Source: Hypomesus transpacificus (Eukaryota > Chordata > Actinopteri > Osmeriformes > Osmeridae). Taken from it: a stretch of 64,000 nt of DNA. The stretch lies in contig NC_061075.1 of NCBI RefSeq assembly GCF_021917145.1, positions 610,215-674,214 of the forward strand, in the 5' to 3' direction. Below the pieces are notes generated by a model. It was not told the origin of the DNA, ran no database searches, and worked only from the letters and a program-made list of their open reading frames with translations. A program made the position numbers and the translations under genes. Below, piece after piece: positions 35,101 to 51,234 of this stretch; the stretch's first letter is position 1, and every line of letters begins with the position of its first letter.

Positions 35101-38100
35101 TAATGTAATGTTGTGTGTTTGTCAGATGGCCAGCCAGACCCTGTGGAACATCAGGATCATGGTTCTGGCCAAGCCTGAGCACGAGAACAGAATCTCCCAT
35201 ATCTCCTGTGACAGTGTCAAGACAGGCATCGCCAACACGCTGGGTGAGTCCAACCCTCTCACCGGGGTTCGCTGGGTTACTGTAGGGTGAGGGGGTGAGG
35301 GGGGTGAGGGGTTGCAGCTATCCGTAGGGTTAGGGTCACACCAGGTGTTATTGCGACCATTGTGTGTTTTTCTTGAACAGGAAATAAAGGAGCAGTGGGC
35401 GTGTCGTTCATGTTCAACGGGACGGCGCTTGGGTTTGTCAACAGTCACCTGACCTCAGGCAGCGAGAAGAAGCATCGGTGAGGGACAGTTCTTCCAAACT
35501 TTGTCTATTAGATTTTACATAACATACTATTGTGTCATCAGGGCATGACACAATAGTAGGGAAAGAATAGTAGGGAAAGAATATTCCCTTTTAGGAAGTT
35601 CAGGTTTTCAGAGGAATTATTTGGTCCTGCTCCTTTTGACAGTTTCTTAGCAACCGCTCTAAACCCAGAATATATAAGTCCTGATCCTGTGAGCTAGCCT
35701 AATCTTCTTGTCAACAACATATGTAGGCTAACATTATTCAACTGAAATAATATCTCATTATAATTAACATTAATTAATAGTGTCATGATCAATGTAACGA
35801 CCAAGCGCCCTCACTGACATCATACTATATTATCTTATCAACAGACAGGTGACAGTATGGCTGGTCTAATCTGAGATAAATCAAGTTGAACATTTGATTC
35901 AGGGTTAGCTAACTCAGGCTACAATAACCCTTCCGAGGCCGCTCTCTCCCGTGCTAGCGTTAAAAACTGGTGTTGCAAACTGTCTGGTTGGTTTCCTGAG
36001 TGTCTATTCTTCTTCCTTCTGAAACATGATTAAACTGAATGATGCAACGACAGTGAGACATGAAGCGAAAGGAGAACTGTGTGGTCAGTTTCAACACTTT
36101 CAATAACACAGTTCGGCTTATAAAGTTCGTAAAGTTGTGTGTTTTGGGGGTGGGGGTTGTTGTCAGACGCAACCAGAATTACGTCAGCATCCTACGGTTC
36201 TTGAACCTCGGAGACAAGAAGCTGAACCCGTTTGACATTACCCATCGCTTCACCCACCTGTTCTGGCTGGGGGACCTGAATTACAGACTTGAGATGCAGT
36301 CCTCGGTAAGTATCAGCAAAGCCTCAGATCTGTAGAAGGTAACGATATCAAGCCCATGTATAAATCACATTGGTACAGTCTTATCTCTTCATGAGGCTAA
36401 GGGGAACTTTGTGTTTAAAATAGTCCCAAACTTTTTTTTCTTCTACTTTATGGAGAGATTGCTGTTTTATTTGTTGCCTGCACGTCTTGTTTCTTCTCGA
36501 GAGTTTCTTATGAGAAGCGTGGGCAGTGTGGAGGACAGGGTTTGGGTGAGCCTCTAAACAGCAGCAGTCCTGTCTGCTAGCGCTGCTGCACTGCCACTGC
36601 TGACATCATCTAACAGGAAGAACCACTACTTTGCATTGTCTGCCTTCACAGGAAGCAGAGAGCATTGTGACAAAGATCAAACAGCAACAGTATCAAGAAC
36701 TGCTCGCCAAAGACCAGCTCAGCATGGAGAGAGCTGAGGGGAAAGTCTTCCTACACTATGGTATTTCCTCCATGGTATCTCACTGTAAACCACAAATGCA
36801 AATGACAATCACACAAACTAACATACGAATGTGGTATTACTGAAGTAATACAGTAGTCACCTTCCGGGCAAAATGTGAAAAGACTGGGTTTTTTTAAGAC
36901 GCAGAGTGCAGTACAAACTCAATGTGCACACACGGGACATTAGGAGGGTGTGATGAGTAACAGAGAAACCACTCAAAAACTCTTGTTCTTCACGTGTTCT
37001 AACACAGAGGACGAGACACGTGAAACAGCTCCTGTGATACGTTCTGGAACGTTCTTCTTCTTCTCGTTCTTTCACAGACGAGGAGGAGCTCACGTTCGCG
37101 CCCACCTATCGCTTCGAGAGAGACACGAGGGAGAAGTATGCCTACACTAAGGCTAAAGCCACGGGGGTAGGACACTGTTTATTCAGATGTGTTTTCCTCC
37201 TCTGGAAAAAACGAACCCTTCCACGACATAGCAACACACAAACACCAGGGTGAGGAAGTCAGCAGCACTGTTTATTGATCTGGGGGTCGTCCAGGCAGGA
37301 GAACCTGCTCTTTGGTGAACCCTGGTTCACGGGAAAAATGTAGGCTGGGTTCACTGCCACAGGATGAGTTGTAAGCAATCTTTAGGCCTGCATCCTTCCA
37401 CTTGTGAACATGGAGTCTCCTGTGAATCTGTCAAAGTGTTTTTGCTGTTCTCCTTTTGCAGACAAAGTACAACCTGCCCTCGTGGTGTGATCGTGTTCTG
37501 CGTAAATCCTACCCCCTGGTGCACATGGCCTGCCAGACGTATGGTGAGACTGGGAGCACGTGTTGCCATGCCAACAGACGTAGGGCGCTGGGATGTTTCA
37601 ATTCAATTCAAATTATGAAAACACTTGTTTTCAGGGTGCACCAATGACATCATGACAAGCGACCACTCACCTGTGTTTGCAACGTTTGAGGTTGGAGTGG
37701 CCTCACAGTTTGTGTCTAAAAATGGTAATTCATTAATTTATATTTTACAATGGACAAGGATGTGTTGCACTACCTTATGAGATGTATCAAACTAAACTTA
37801 AGACTTTATGTGAGAAACGTTTTCCAGGATGATCCAGTATTGTGGTCGGAATTTTCTGAATTTTTATTTTAAATGTTTAGATCCTAATACCACATCAGAG
37901 GGTGCTATAAAGTTCATGAACTGCGTCGCCAAACTCACAACAAAGTCCAAGACCAAGTTCTTCATCGAGTACCACTCCAGCTGCCTGGAGAGTAAGGCCT
38001 CATTCTGTTACATTTCTATAATATTTACATTTATTTAAAATCGTATTTCATCACAAAATGGGCCTGATGGGTGTCATGGACCAACCCAGAACATCAGTCT

Positions 38101-40382
38101 AACAACTCAAACATCCACAGAGTTTGTCAAGAGCCCAGAGGGAGAGAACCAAGAATCCTCAAATGGATCCATCAAAGTTCGTTTTGGAAACCAAGTTGAG
38201 GTAATCTAATTTAAGGGGTCAGGTGGCTTAGTGGTTAGGGAATCGGGCTATTAATCAGAAGGTTGCCGGTTTGATTCCCGACCTTGAGAAAAATGACGTT
38301 GTGTCCTTGGGCCAGGCACGTCACCCAACTTGCCTAGGGGGAATGTCCCTGTCCTTACTGTAAGTCGCTCTGGATAAGAGCGTCTGCTAAATGACTAAAT
38401 GCAAATGTAATCTGAAAGAGTCTCGGTTTGTTCTTTGAGTAGGCTGATGATGTTTGGTTGCAGTCTGGTTTTTCAAAGTCGATGATCTGTTGTGTTTGAA
38501 GCTCACCCCCATCATCTCCGACCCGGAGTATCTTCTAGACCAACACATCCTTATCTGCATCAAGTCCACAGACTGTGACGAATCCTACGGTAAACAGGAT
38601 TTTTTTAAACAGGATTTTAAAGTGGCACAGCTATGCACAGCCTTACAGACTCTGATGTCTCTGTGGTGCCGTGACTCCAGGCGAGGGCTGCGTGGCACTG
38701 AGAGCTGCAGAGTCCTCGTATACGGAGTTCCAGATCACACTGACTCACCACGGAGAGCAGACGGGGTACCTGACGGGGGGGATCCAGCTGCGGACTTCTG
38801 AGGGCAAACAGACTGAGAAGCTGTACGGTGAGTCAGCATCACGGCTATCCTGAGAGACAGCTGAGTGGTTTGAGCACCTGGCTGCCGACCAAGAGGTCAC
38901 AGGTTCGAATCCGTACATTGATACTGAATGACTCAACTGGGATTTCACTAAACTTGTTTTGACCTTTTTTTTGTTTTAGATTTCATCAAGGTGGGAGATG
39001 ATTCTAGCGGCCACAAAGGCAGAGGAGGCGACCCCACCAGCAAGTGAGAAGTCTCTCCTAACAGATCCCTGTCTCTCCTGACACATCCTGTCTCTCCTGA
39101 CACATCCTGTCTCTCCTGACACATCCCTGTCTCTCCTGACACATCCTGTCTCTCCTGACACATCCCTGTCTCTCCTGACACATCCCTGTCTCCCACCTGA
39201 CACATCGCTGTCTCTCCTGACACATCCCTGTCTCTCCTGACACATCCCTGTCTCTCCTGACACATCCTGTCTCTCCTGACACATCCCTGTCTCTACTGAC
39301 GCATCGCTGTTTTGAAAGCAACATCCTGCAGGTGATCTAGATAATGATGTCACTTTCTCTCTCTTAATCTTCATCAGATTGTCATCAGCCTTTCCCGCTC
39401 CAATTGACATCACAAACCCCAACTACATGGGAGTGGGTCTGAAGTGTGGTTCTGCAGGAAAGGGCTGGAGCTACAGCAAACCTCACAAAGCAAGTCCAGG
39501 AGGCGGGCCCATGGGCAAGGATGGGAACCATGGCAACCTTTCTCCCAAAAAATCGTACGACTCCACACGAAGCCCCCCAGGAAAGCCAGCGTGAGTCCGC
39601 CTTAGCTGACAACTTTTTTTTTTCACTACGGTATGTTGTAGACTTGTTTCTTTGTGTATTCAACAACAAAAAGGACACAGTCCAATGCTACAGCCATGTT
39701 GTCACTGCTGAGTTTGGTGTCGTCTACCCTGCTGTGTGAACTCTGCACGCCCCACCTGTGTTCCCTCAGAGCTGAGGATGAGTACCCGGCTGAGATGTTT
39801 GACAACCCCCTCTACGGCTCCATGGGGAAGGCAGGGACACGAAGCAAAGACCCGGAGCCTCAACGTAAGGACCAGCTGGTGCCACCAGATGCCGTCTTCC
39901 CCTTCCCCAAGCCCCCCGACTCCGTGGAGCCTGACCGACCCCCGGTGCCAACCCCTCGGAACCGCTCCTATACCTGCTCAGAGACCAAGCCCTCAGCCAC
40001 GGCCCCCGGCGCCTCGCAGCTCCATCTGACCAAGAAACCGGTGATGCCATCTCGTTCTGACGGGGGAATGGCCGCCAGCCGCCCCCCCCTGCCGTTGAAG
40101 TCCCGGGCAGGCCCGGTTCCAGAGCTGCAGCCGTCCCGGCCCAGAGACTACAGAGAGACCTCGGAGATCCACACCAGGCAGCGCCACTCCCCCCGGTCTG
40201 GGCAGCCGCTGCCCAAAGATGGTAGGACCAAACTGTCCCTCTTGCATTTTCTGTGCTTCATAAACTTTGCTACATTTCCCCCCCCCCCTTCTTCTTAATG
40301 TGAGACTTATCTTTCTCATGTTTCCTCCCCAGTGCATCCTGAGGCAGCCCAGCCCCCGAAAATCGGTCGTTCTGTGAGATGA
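29131..40382 (+). CDS. inpp5d: SHIP1 inositol polyphosphate 5-phosphatase
   Basis: Removes the 5-phosphate of PtdIns(3,4,5)P3 at the plasma membrane and restrains PI3K signals in blood cells. Exons: 29131-29270, 30041-30104, 31982-32117, 32379-32541, 32690-32830, 33099-33189, 33452-33529, 33741-33818, 34028-34151, 34242-34348, 34448-34550, 34779-34975, 35126-35243, 35381-35477, 36167-36305, 36652-36760, 37078-37166, 37462-37543, 37635-37724, 37881-37991, 38121-38200, 38502-38589, 38681-38827, 38980-39043, 39378-39590, 39770-40221 and 40333-40382 (TGA). Phases agree throughout: 1,116 aa (human 1,189). Domains: SH2 (about 6-105; phosphotyrosine-binding Arg33 in FLLR), 5-phosphatase (about 400-715; GDLNYR 581-586, PSWCDR 664-669, TSDHSPVF 693-700), a C2-like region (about 725-865), then NPNY (892-895) and NPLY (962-965) motifs for PTB/SH2 partners and proline-rich stretches. 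No C-terminal SAM domain is present, which fits SHIP1 and not SHIP2. The ATG at 29131 sits right before the SH2 domain, as in mammals. The gene looks intact. Confidence 0.96.
29300..29323 (+). repeat. Run of 24 G
   Basis: An uninterrupted G run some 30 bp after the donor of inpp5d coding exon 1. Its length is likely to vary between individuals and to be error-prone in reads. Confidence 0.9.
29911..30016 (+). repeat. 18-bp tandem repeat, six copies
   Basis: Units of AACACTGGTCCAGCACTG, about 25 bp before the acceptor of inpp5d coding exon 2 (30040). Confidence 0.93.
30344..31541 (+). repeat. 13-bp minisatellite of splice-donor-like units
   Basis: About 92 units of GTGAGGGTACAGG fill inpp5d intron 2. 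Variants are GTGAGGGTGCAGG, GTGAGGGTACGTG, GTGAGGGTACATG and GTGAGGGTAAGTG. The last contains GGTAAGT, a near-consensus donor, at 30521, 30716 and 30950; these are spaced by 195 and 234 bp, exact multiples of 13, so blocks of 15-18 units have been copied. A 13-bp unit shifts frame at each copy, hence stop-free frames on the minus strand in all three phases; they are not genes. The G-rich strand could form G-quadruplexes. Confidence 0.96.
32215..32365 (+). repeat. 39-bp tandem repeat, four copies
   Basis: Units of GAGCTGAGCAGCCCAGAGGT then GATCCTCGCGGTGAGGCCT. The array ends 13 bp before the acceptor of the inpp5d exon at 32379. Confidence 0.93.
34988..35002 (+). mobile_element. Possible hAT transposon end in an inpp5d intron
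   Basis: CAGTGGCGGTCCTAG resembles the terminal repeat of a large hAT group. The host intron is only 150 bp (34976-35125), so at most a fragment is present. No partner end was found. Confidence 0.3.
38215..38412 (+). repeat. Teleost tRNA-derived SINE
   Basis: The tRNA-like head has GTGGCTTAGTGGTTAGGG as A box and GGTTTGATTCC as B box. A body with GGGGGAATGTCCCTGTCC follows, then the tail GTCGCTCTGGATAAGAGCGT and CTGCTAAATGACTAAATG. It is the same family as 12038-12240. It lies in inpp5d intron 21, about 90 bp before the next exon. Confidence 0.88.
38853..38916 (+). repeat. tRNA-derived SINE head (relic)
   Basis: A-box-like CAGCTGAGTGGTTTGAGC and a perfect B box GGTTCGAATCC (38902-38912), in inpp5d intron 23. 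No tail block is recognisable. Confidence 0.5.
39053..39305 (+). repeat. 19/20-bp minisatellite, about 12 copies
   Basis: Units of TCTCTCCTGACACATCCCTG and a 19-bp form with one C fewer. It lies in inpp5d intron 24, starting some 10 bp after the donor. Confidence 0.93.
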
Positions 40383-40803
40383 CTTCCTGTTTGGGCCCCT
40401 GGCTACCACTTCCTGCTCTGCGAGTTATAACTGTGATTGGCTGATGAATAGGGGCTACAGTGGAGAGAATTGCCCAAAATGAACTCAAAGCGTGCTACTG
40501 TTGGTCTTCCTGATCCTCCATGTTGTTTAAATCAAACAGATCTTTACTTTTGATAGGCATTACAGAATTCCACCTATGGTATTGGTAACACAGAAGCCAT
40601 ATGTGAGTTCAGAATTGATCTTTTTTCCCCATGTCTCCTGTCCTGCCAATAACAGGACTACTGCATGTGTGTAACACATCTTCCGGCCATGGTGGATGAC
40701 ATTTTGCACACTCTCTTCACAAATATCGTCTACTATGAATCATTTAAATTGTTACATCAGAATATGTCTGCCTTGCTTATGTGTGTTATGTGACTTAGAT
40801 TAC

Positions 40804-40809
40804 AATAAA
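40804..40809 (+). promoter_or_regulatory. Poly(A) signal AATAAA of inpp5d
   Basis: Canonical hexamer about 420 bp after the stop, on the gene's strand, and some 235 bp before the lsm2 start codon. The two genes are therefore closely packed. Confidence 0.65.
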
Positions 40810-41043
40810 CTAAAGGGAATATGACATATTTGCATAATAAGTTGATATATGGCTTGCCGCACGATTGTCCTTAGTGAATGCTGACACCTGCTGTAACTCT
40901 ACAGTACTGCGAGTGTTTCCTTCAAAGTTCACGAATCTGGACACTACTGTCGCTGAAATATGACGTATAAAACTTCCCCCCAATGGGTTTTCAACTATAA
41001 TTGTATACGTCATCAACCCCAGACAGAAAATACAACGCCGACA

Positions 41044-42457
41044 ATGGTGAGAATATTTTGTTCCTTTAGAAGGTTTAAACATTTTTGTGTCTCGTACATG
41101 TGAACCGACGCAATTTTGTAAGCATCCCGCAGTGGGATAACAATTAAGCTAATACATTAGTTGATCAATGAATCAATCATTTTATTGCCAAATGCCCATA
41201 CAATTAGATCGCGTCGTTAGCTAGCTGGCTAGCCTGATGAGCATCACTTGAATTTCCTGGCGCAATCTATCAGACTTTTACTATACATAGAAACATTTAT
41301 CATCATGGATACATTCGCTGCTCGCTTTTTAATGAATCATGCGTTTTGCATTACAGCTTTTCTACTCGTTTTTCAAATCTTTGGTGGGTAAGGACGTGGT
41401 AGTGGAGCTCAAAAATGACTTGAGGTATGTGTTGCTTTATTGGTATATTGCAGAGCTGTCAACGAATAGCCTAATACGAATAACAAAAAACTACCTTGTT
41501 TGCGATGAGCAAGGATTTGTGAAAAGTGTACAAAATCAGATCCTTTTAAGACCATCACAACCCAAACAGGGTGTTAAAACAAGTGTACTGTACTACAGTC
41601 TTACTACTCGCCACTGTTCCTGCTACTTTGCAATTTGTCTTTTAGCGCATCACTAGTACTACTAGCAGTAGTATTACTATTTCCATAAATAGTTACTGAT
41701 ACGCCGTAAACATCTGTTTTGCAAGATTTTCATGTTTTGGAATTACTAGTAAACGATACAACAACGTACGTTTGTATGACGTCTGCGTTCCTTTTCAGCA
41801 TCTGCGGAACTCTTCACTCAGTTGATCAGGTAACCAGGCAGCTTCTGGCTCTTTCTATTTAACCTTACAAATACCACTCCTTCAGTGACACTTTATCTAA
41901 CCAATTTCCACGCTTTTTTTTTCCTCAGTATTTGAACATCAAACTCACAGACATCAGCGTGACAGACCCGGAGAAATACCCACACATGGTGAGTAGTAAT
42001 GCGTTGCTGCAAACAGCATCTCTCACATGTCTGACAAGGAATAATCAGACAAGATTTGCCTGTCTAATGCTGTCTTAGAGTACATCATGGGGAGGAGGGG
42101 TTGAGGGAAACAGGACTCCTCAGAACAAGATGGCGTCACCCGTTTCTTGATGCATCAAAGCAACTGAGTCTTTTTGGTGGAACCTCGGGTTCAAGTGTCA
42201 CGTTGTCACACGTTGTCACTTGTCGCCATTTGTAACAAGGAACAGGCAGAACTCTTTGGTCCTGCTCCTCTCGACGGTCTCCTAGCGGCGTGTCGACCTG
42301 CAGTAGATAATCAATCCCTTGTGTCCTCCAGCTGTCTGTGAAGAACTGTTTCATCCGGGGCTCCGTGGTGCGCTATGTGCAGCTGCCGGCGGACGAGGTG
42401 GACACTCAGCTGCTTCAGGACGCTGCCCGCAAGGAGGCCATGCAGCAGAAGCAGTGA
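41044..42457 (+). CDS. lsm2: LSM2, U6 snRNA-associated Sm-like protein
   Basis: Subunit of the LSM2-8 ring that binds the 3' U-tract of U6 snRNA in the nucleus, and of the LSM1-7 ring in cytoplasmic mRNA decay. Exons: 41044-41046 (ATG only), 41357-41424, 41799-41829, 41929-41988 and 42332-42457 (TGA 42455-42457). The product is 95 aa, exactly the family length. It reads MLFYSFFKSLVGKDVVVELK at the start, then Sm1 with SICGTLHSVDQYLNIKLTDI and Sm2 with CFIRGSVVRYVQLP, and ends ARKEAMQQKQ, almost identical to the human protein. The first coding exon contributes only the start codon. The 5' flank has a CRE-like TGACGTA at about 40962. The likely poly(A) signal is AATAAA at 42975-42980. Confidence 0.97.
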
Positions 42458-42974
42458 TGTCATCACAACTGGCTTGACTGGGGAGAGGGGGGGGGGGGTT
42501 GGGGGGTCTTTTGACACATCTAATGTCTGTTATTTAGAATCATGTTATTGCCGTTGGTCCCTTTGTGAAGGTTTGGGTTAGTAGAGATATGAATTCCTCT
42601 GGGAAATTATTTCTCATCTCTCTATTGGAACCTTTTTGGGTTCCATCTAACTTTGAATTTGTTCTTTGACTGAAGTCACTGTCTAGGTTACACACTCCAA
42701 AGTGAGGCGATAGCCGTGGTTTTAAATAACGTACGTTTATGTTTAGATGTGACCAACGACATTAATTGAAACAGTCTTTCTTTACATTGTACAAATTAAA
42801 TATGTTGATGTTTTGTGTTTTTTTTTATAGAATAACTTTAGTTCTACGCTAAGGTTTATACACGCTCTTTGGAATCTGCCAGTCATGAATTCTGTTTTTG
42901 TTCTTCAGTTTGATGATTTTCTGTTTCTAACCTCCAAGGAAAAACCTTTGTGATTCATTTTGTTATTGTGTGAA

Positions 42975-42980
42975 AATAAA
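42975..42980 (+). promoter_or_regulatory. Poly(A) signal AATAAA of lsm2
   Basis: Canonical hexamer about 520 bp after the lsm2 stop, followed by a TG-rich stretch. Confidence 0.65.
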
Positions 42981-43258
42981 ACTTGGTTTGAATCTTGCTA
43001 CCTGTGTCTGACAGTTGATGTTGTAGGGTGCTTATTGTGAGGGCTAATTTATGGATACTTGTCTTTTTACATCTGACTTATGGAGTATCTGAGAAGCTAT
43101 CAGATAGGCTAGTGAAACTCACAGGATATGAGGTCACAAGTGCACAGGTGTACGTTATTTAAGTGGATGGTAATTGCTTACATGCAACATCTATCTTGTC
43201 GGTTCTATCCTCCCCGTTCCCGCCTGTTCCCAGAAAGGACAAGTCCAGCACTGACACC

Positions 43259-44003
43259 ATGGTAAGACTACCTGCAAATATGTTTGTCCGATATTGAGTA
43301 ATTAGCATATAGAGGCAGATATTGACCCATATGTGACGTAACAAGTGTCTATATTATTGATGCGGCCACACTGTGTAAAGGTTAAGCTTAATTGGTTGTG
43401 TTCTGGTCCACAGGAGCCTCGCGCTACCGAAGGTGAACGGACAGAGAAGCGTAGACATGACACCGACACGGCAGCTGTAGGTGATGAGGTGAGGACCTTC
43501 TACTTTAGCAAGCCCTGAACTAGTGTTGCCACCCGTCCCCGTTTTACCGGTATAGTTTTCTTTTTGAACGACTTTACCGGTTTTTTTCTTTACCGGGAAA
43601 CGAATTGTCCCGTTTGTGAATTTCTCAACTTGAATTCCATTAGTTTGAAATTAAACGTATACATTACTACAACTAATACACTACCGCCGTTTCTTAGATG
43701 GGTGAGCATTGCGGGGATTCTCCACCTAGATCTACATCAGGAGAGTTTTCAGATGAAGAGGTATTCGTCTCTCGCTCATATAATGATAGAGGTGAAGTCT
43801 TTGACAGCGTTGCTTTTCTACAGATATCGACCAAAAGAGAGCAGCACTTGAGACTCGGACCAGCGAACCTCGATGACACGTTGCCATTCGATTCTCTAGA
43901 CTCAGACCGCACCCAGATGGAGGTAGAGGAATCTATCGAGGTCTTTCACCCAGAATCTCTCTTGCTCAAGTATTGTAATGTTGTCAGACCGTCTGTCGGT
44001 TAA
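43259..44003 (+). CDS. Unrecognised small acidic protein gene
   Basis: Three exons fit one frame: 43259-43261 (ATG only; donor GTAAGA), 43414-43488 (acceptor CACAG, donor GTGAGG) and 43698-44003 (acceptor TTCTTAG, TAA stop). They give 127 aa. The protein is rich in Asp, Glu and Ser, with stretches such as SPPRSTSGEFSDEEVFVSRS, DDTLPFDSLDSD and TQMEVEESIEVFHPESLLLK. No membrane segment, signal peptide or known fold is visible; much of it is probably disordered. GT at 43761 and AG at 43822-43823 (pyrimidine-rich TTGCTTTTCTACAG) bound a 63-nt stretch that could be removed in frame, leaving 106 aa. Poly(A) signals AATAAA follow at 44042 and 44306. Position between lsm2 and bcl6, good splice sites and sound 3' signals argue for a real gene; I cannot name it. 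Confidence 0.6.
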
Positions 44004-44305
44004 AAATATGTTTTTAAAGTCAATGGCTCCGTTGTCATGAGAATAAAATTTATTATTTCCTCTGGACCTTGCGGTAACATCATGAGACCTTGAGAACACG
44101 TTTTGGGGGTTTGGCTAATAAGCATGATTGAGATGTCACAGTAAATGCATTTATCATAGTTACGCATCTACTTTAACTAGGATTAGTCTCTTCCTGAGGG
44201 CGTTCACATTGGTGGAATACAAGTTACTACCCTGAGCCACGATAGAGAAGACAAATTATTTTCTCAAGTTTGGGGAGATTAAAACTGTCAACATGGATGG
44301 TTGCA

Positions 44306-44311
44306 AATAAA
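44306..44311 (+). promoter_or_regulatory. Poly(A) signal AATAAA of the small + strand gene
   Basis: Another candidate is 44042-44047, closer to the stop. It is 46 bp from the bcl6 signal on the opposite strand. Confidence 0.5.
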
Positions 44312-44339
44312 TGTTTGATCGGAATGAAAAGCGGGCGCT

Positions 44340-45770
44340 TGTTTTTCATGAATTACTTTATTTTCACAGAGTAAAAAAACAAAACAGGGAGACATTACAG
44401 AGGTGAGCAGAAGAGGTTAGGTAAACCAACATGACCACTTTGAAAATATCCCTTTTTATATGAAACCGCTACAGCTTTAGCTTGACTGATAGTACCGTGC
44501 CAGTTAAGTCCATGTTAAATGTTTATAAATCCTAACCTCTTCAGTCTGTTTAGGGAGTTGTACTACAGTTGCATTTCCTTGATCTGAACTTCTTTACCCA
44601 AGAAACACTCAAATTAATACATAGAAATCCATTACCTTTTATTTTACATTCATACATCTAAGATTGTACAGTTTAATGCAGTAGAAAAAGCCTAATCCAA
44701 AACTAAATCCAGAAGATTTGAGGTTGAGCGATTATGATTTGCACGGTTTAAGGTTGGAGACAAGCATTTTAAAAAATATACACCCAAACACACACACCCC
44801 CAAAGAAACCTTGGACACGTAACGTCATGAAGCTGTACCTTAACAGGAAGCCTGAACATAAAGGTATCCAGCCACCTGATAGAAAGGCACATTAAGTACA
44901 CAGTGTATGTACAAACACAATTTTGGACATTTATACAACTTCACTTTAGCTTCTAGAACGACAAACTGTAAACCTTCACTTACCAAAAAAGGAAACTAAA
45001 ACAAAACCACATCTATACAAATACGTTTGAAGTCAAATATCTTCTTGGTCATACCAAAGCAGAAATGCATATTTCAACATTTAATCATAGATTGGCTCTG
45101 CCAGCAGAGAGCAACCTAATAGATATTACACATTGTCACGATATTTATGCAGTTGCCCGGTTCATGAACGTTAACTATTGGCAACAGTAGTAATGAATCA
45201 TGCATTTCTTCCACTTCAAAGAGCAGCAGTCATTCTCTTCATTTCAGCCACTTAATTTACCAATTAAGTTGTCAAATTTTTGCTCAGTTTTTTCCTCACT
45301 TCGAAAGTGGCAACTCGACATGGTATCACATGTAGACAGAAAATGTCTTAAATTCTATATACAGCCAAATCTTCCGTTACCTTAAAATATAGTACCACCC
45401 TTCAATCAAAATTTTCAAATACTTTCAGAAAAAGTTAGTTCTTTTATATAAAATACTTCATCCTCAAAAACTGGATTTTTCCTCTTTACATTCCATCCTT
45501 TAGTCAACAAAATAAAGCTTTATATTACGTACCTTCAAAGCTTCAAAACACTGCCGGCATAATTATATATTTATATCTATATAGAAACAATAAAGTGACT
45601 AAGATACCAGATGTGGTTCTATGTTCACATGTTGAGGAAACCCGTGTACTTAGCGCATACTGCCCATGTATCCCATCAAATCAACACAGTGTGGCACTAC
45701 AGTTTTGGATGATTGTACGCAGTGGGGGTCTTTGAATGCCGTGGTCAATATGGCTGCCCTCCTTTGCCAC
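44340..45770 (-). other. bcl6 3'UTR
   Basis: AT-rich, non-coding sequence between the bcl6 stop (45771) and its poly(A) signal. It has several ATTTA motifs on the minus strand, typical of unstable mRNAs. Confidence 0.55.
44357..44362 (-). promoter_or_regulatory. Poly(A) signal AATAAA of bcl6
   Basis: TTTATT on the + strand, so AATAAA on the bcl6 strand. It gives a 3'UTR of about 1.4 kb (45770 down to about 44340), AT-rich and free of coding sequence, as is usual for BCL6. Confidence 0.6.
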
Positions 45771-51234
<5,464 letters not shown>

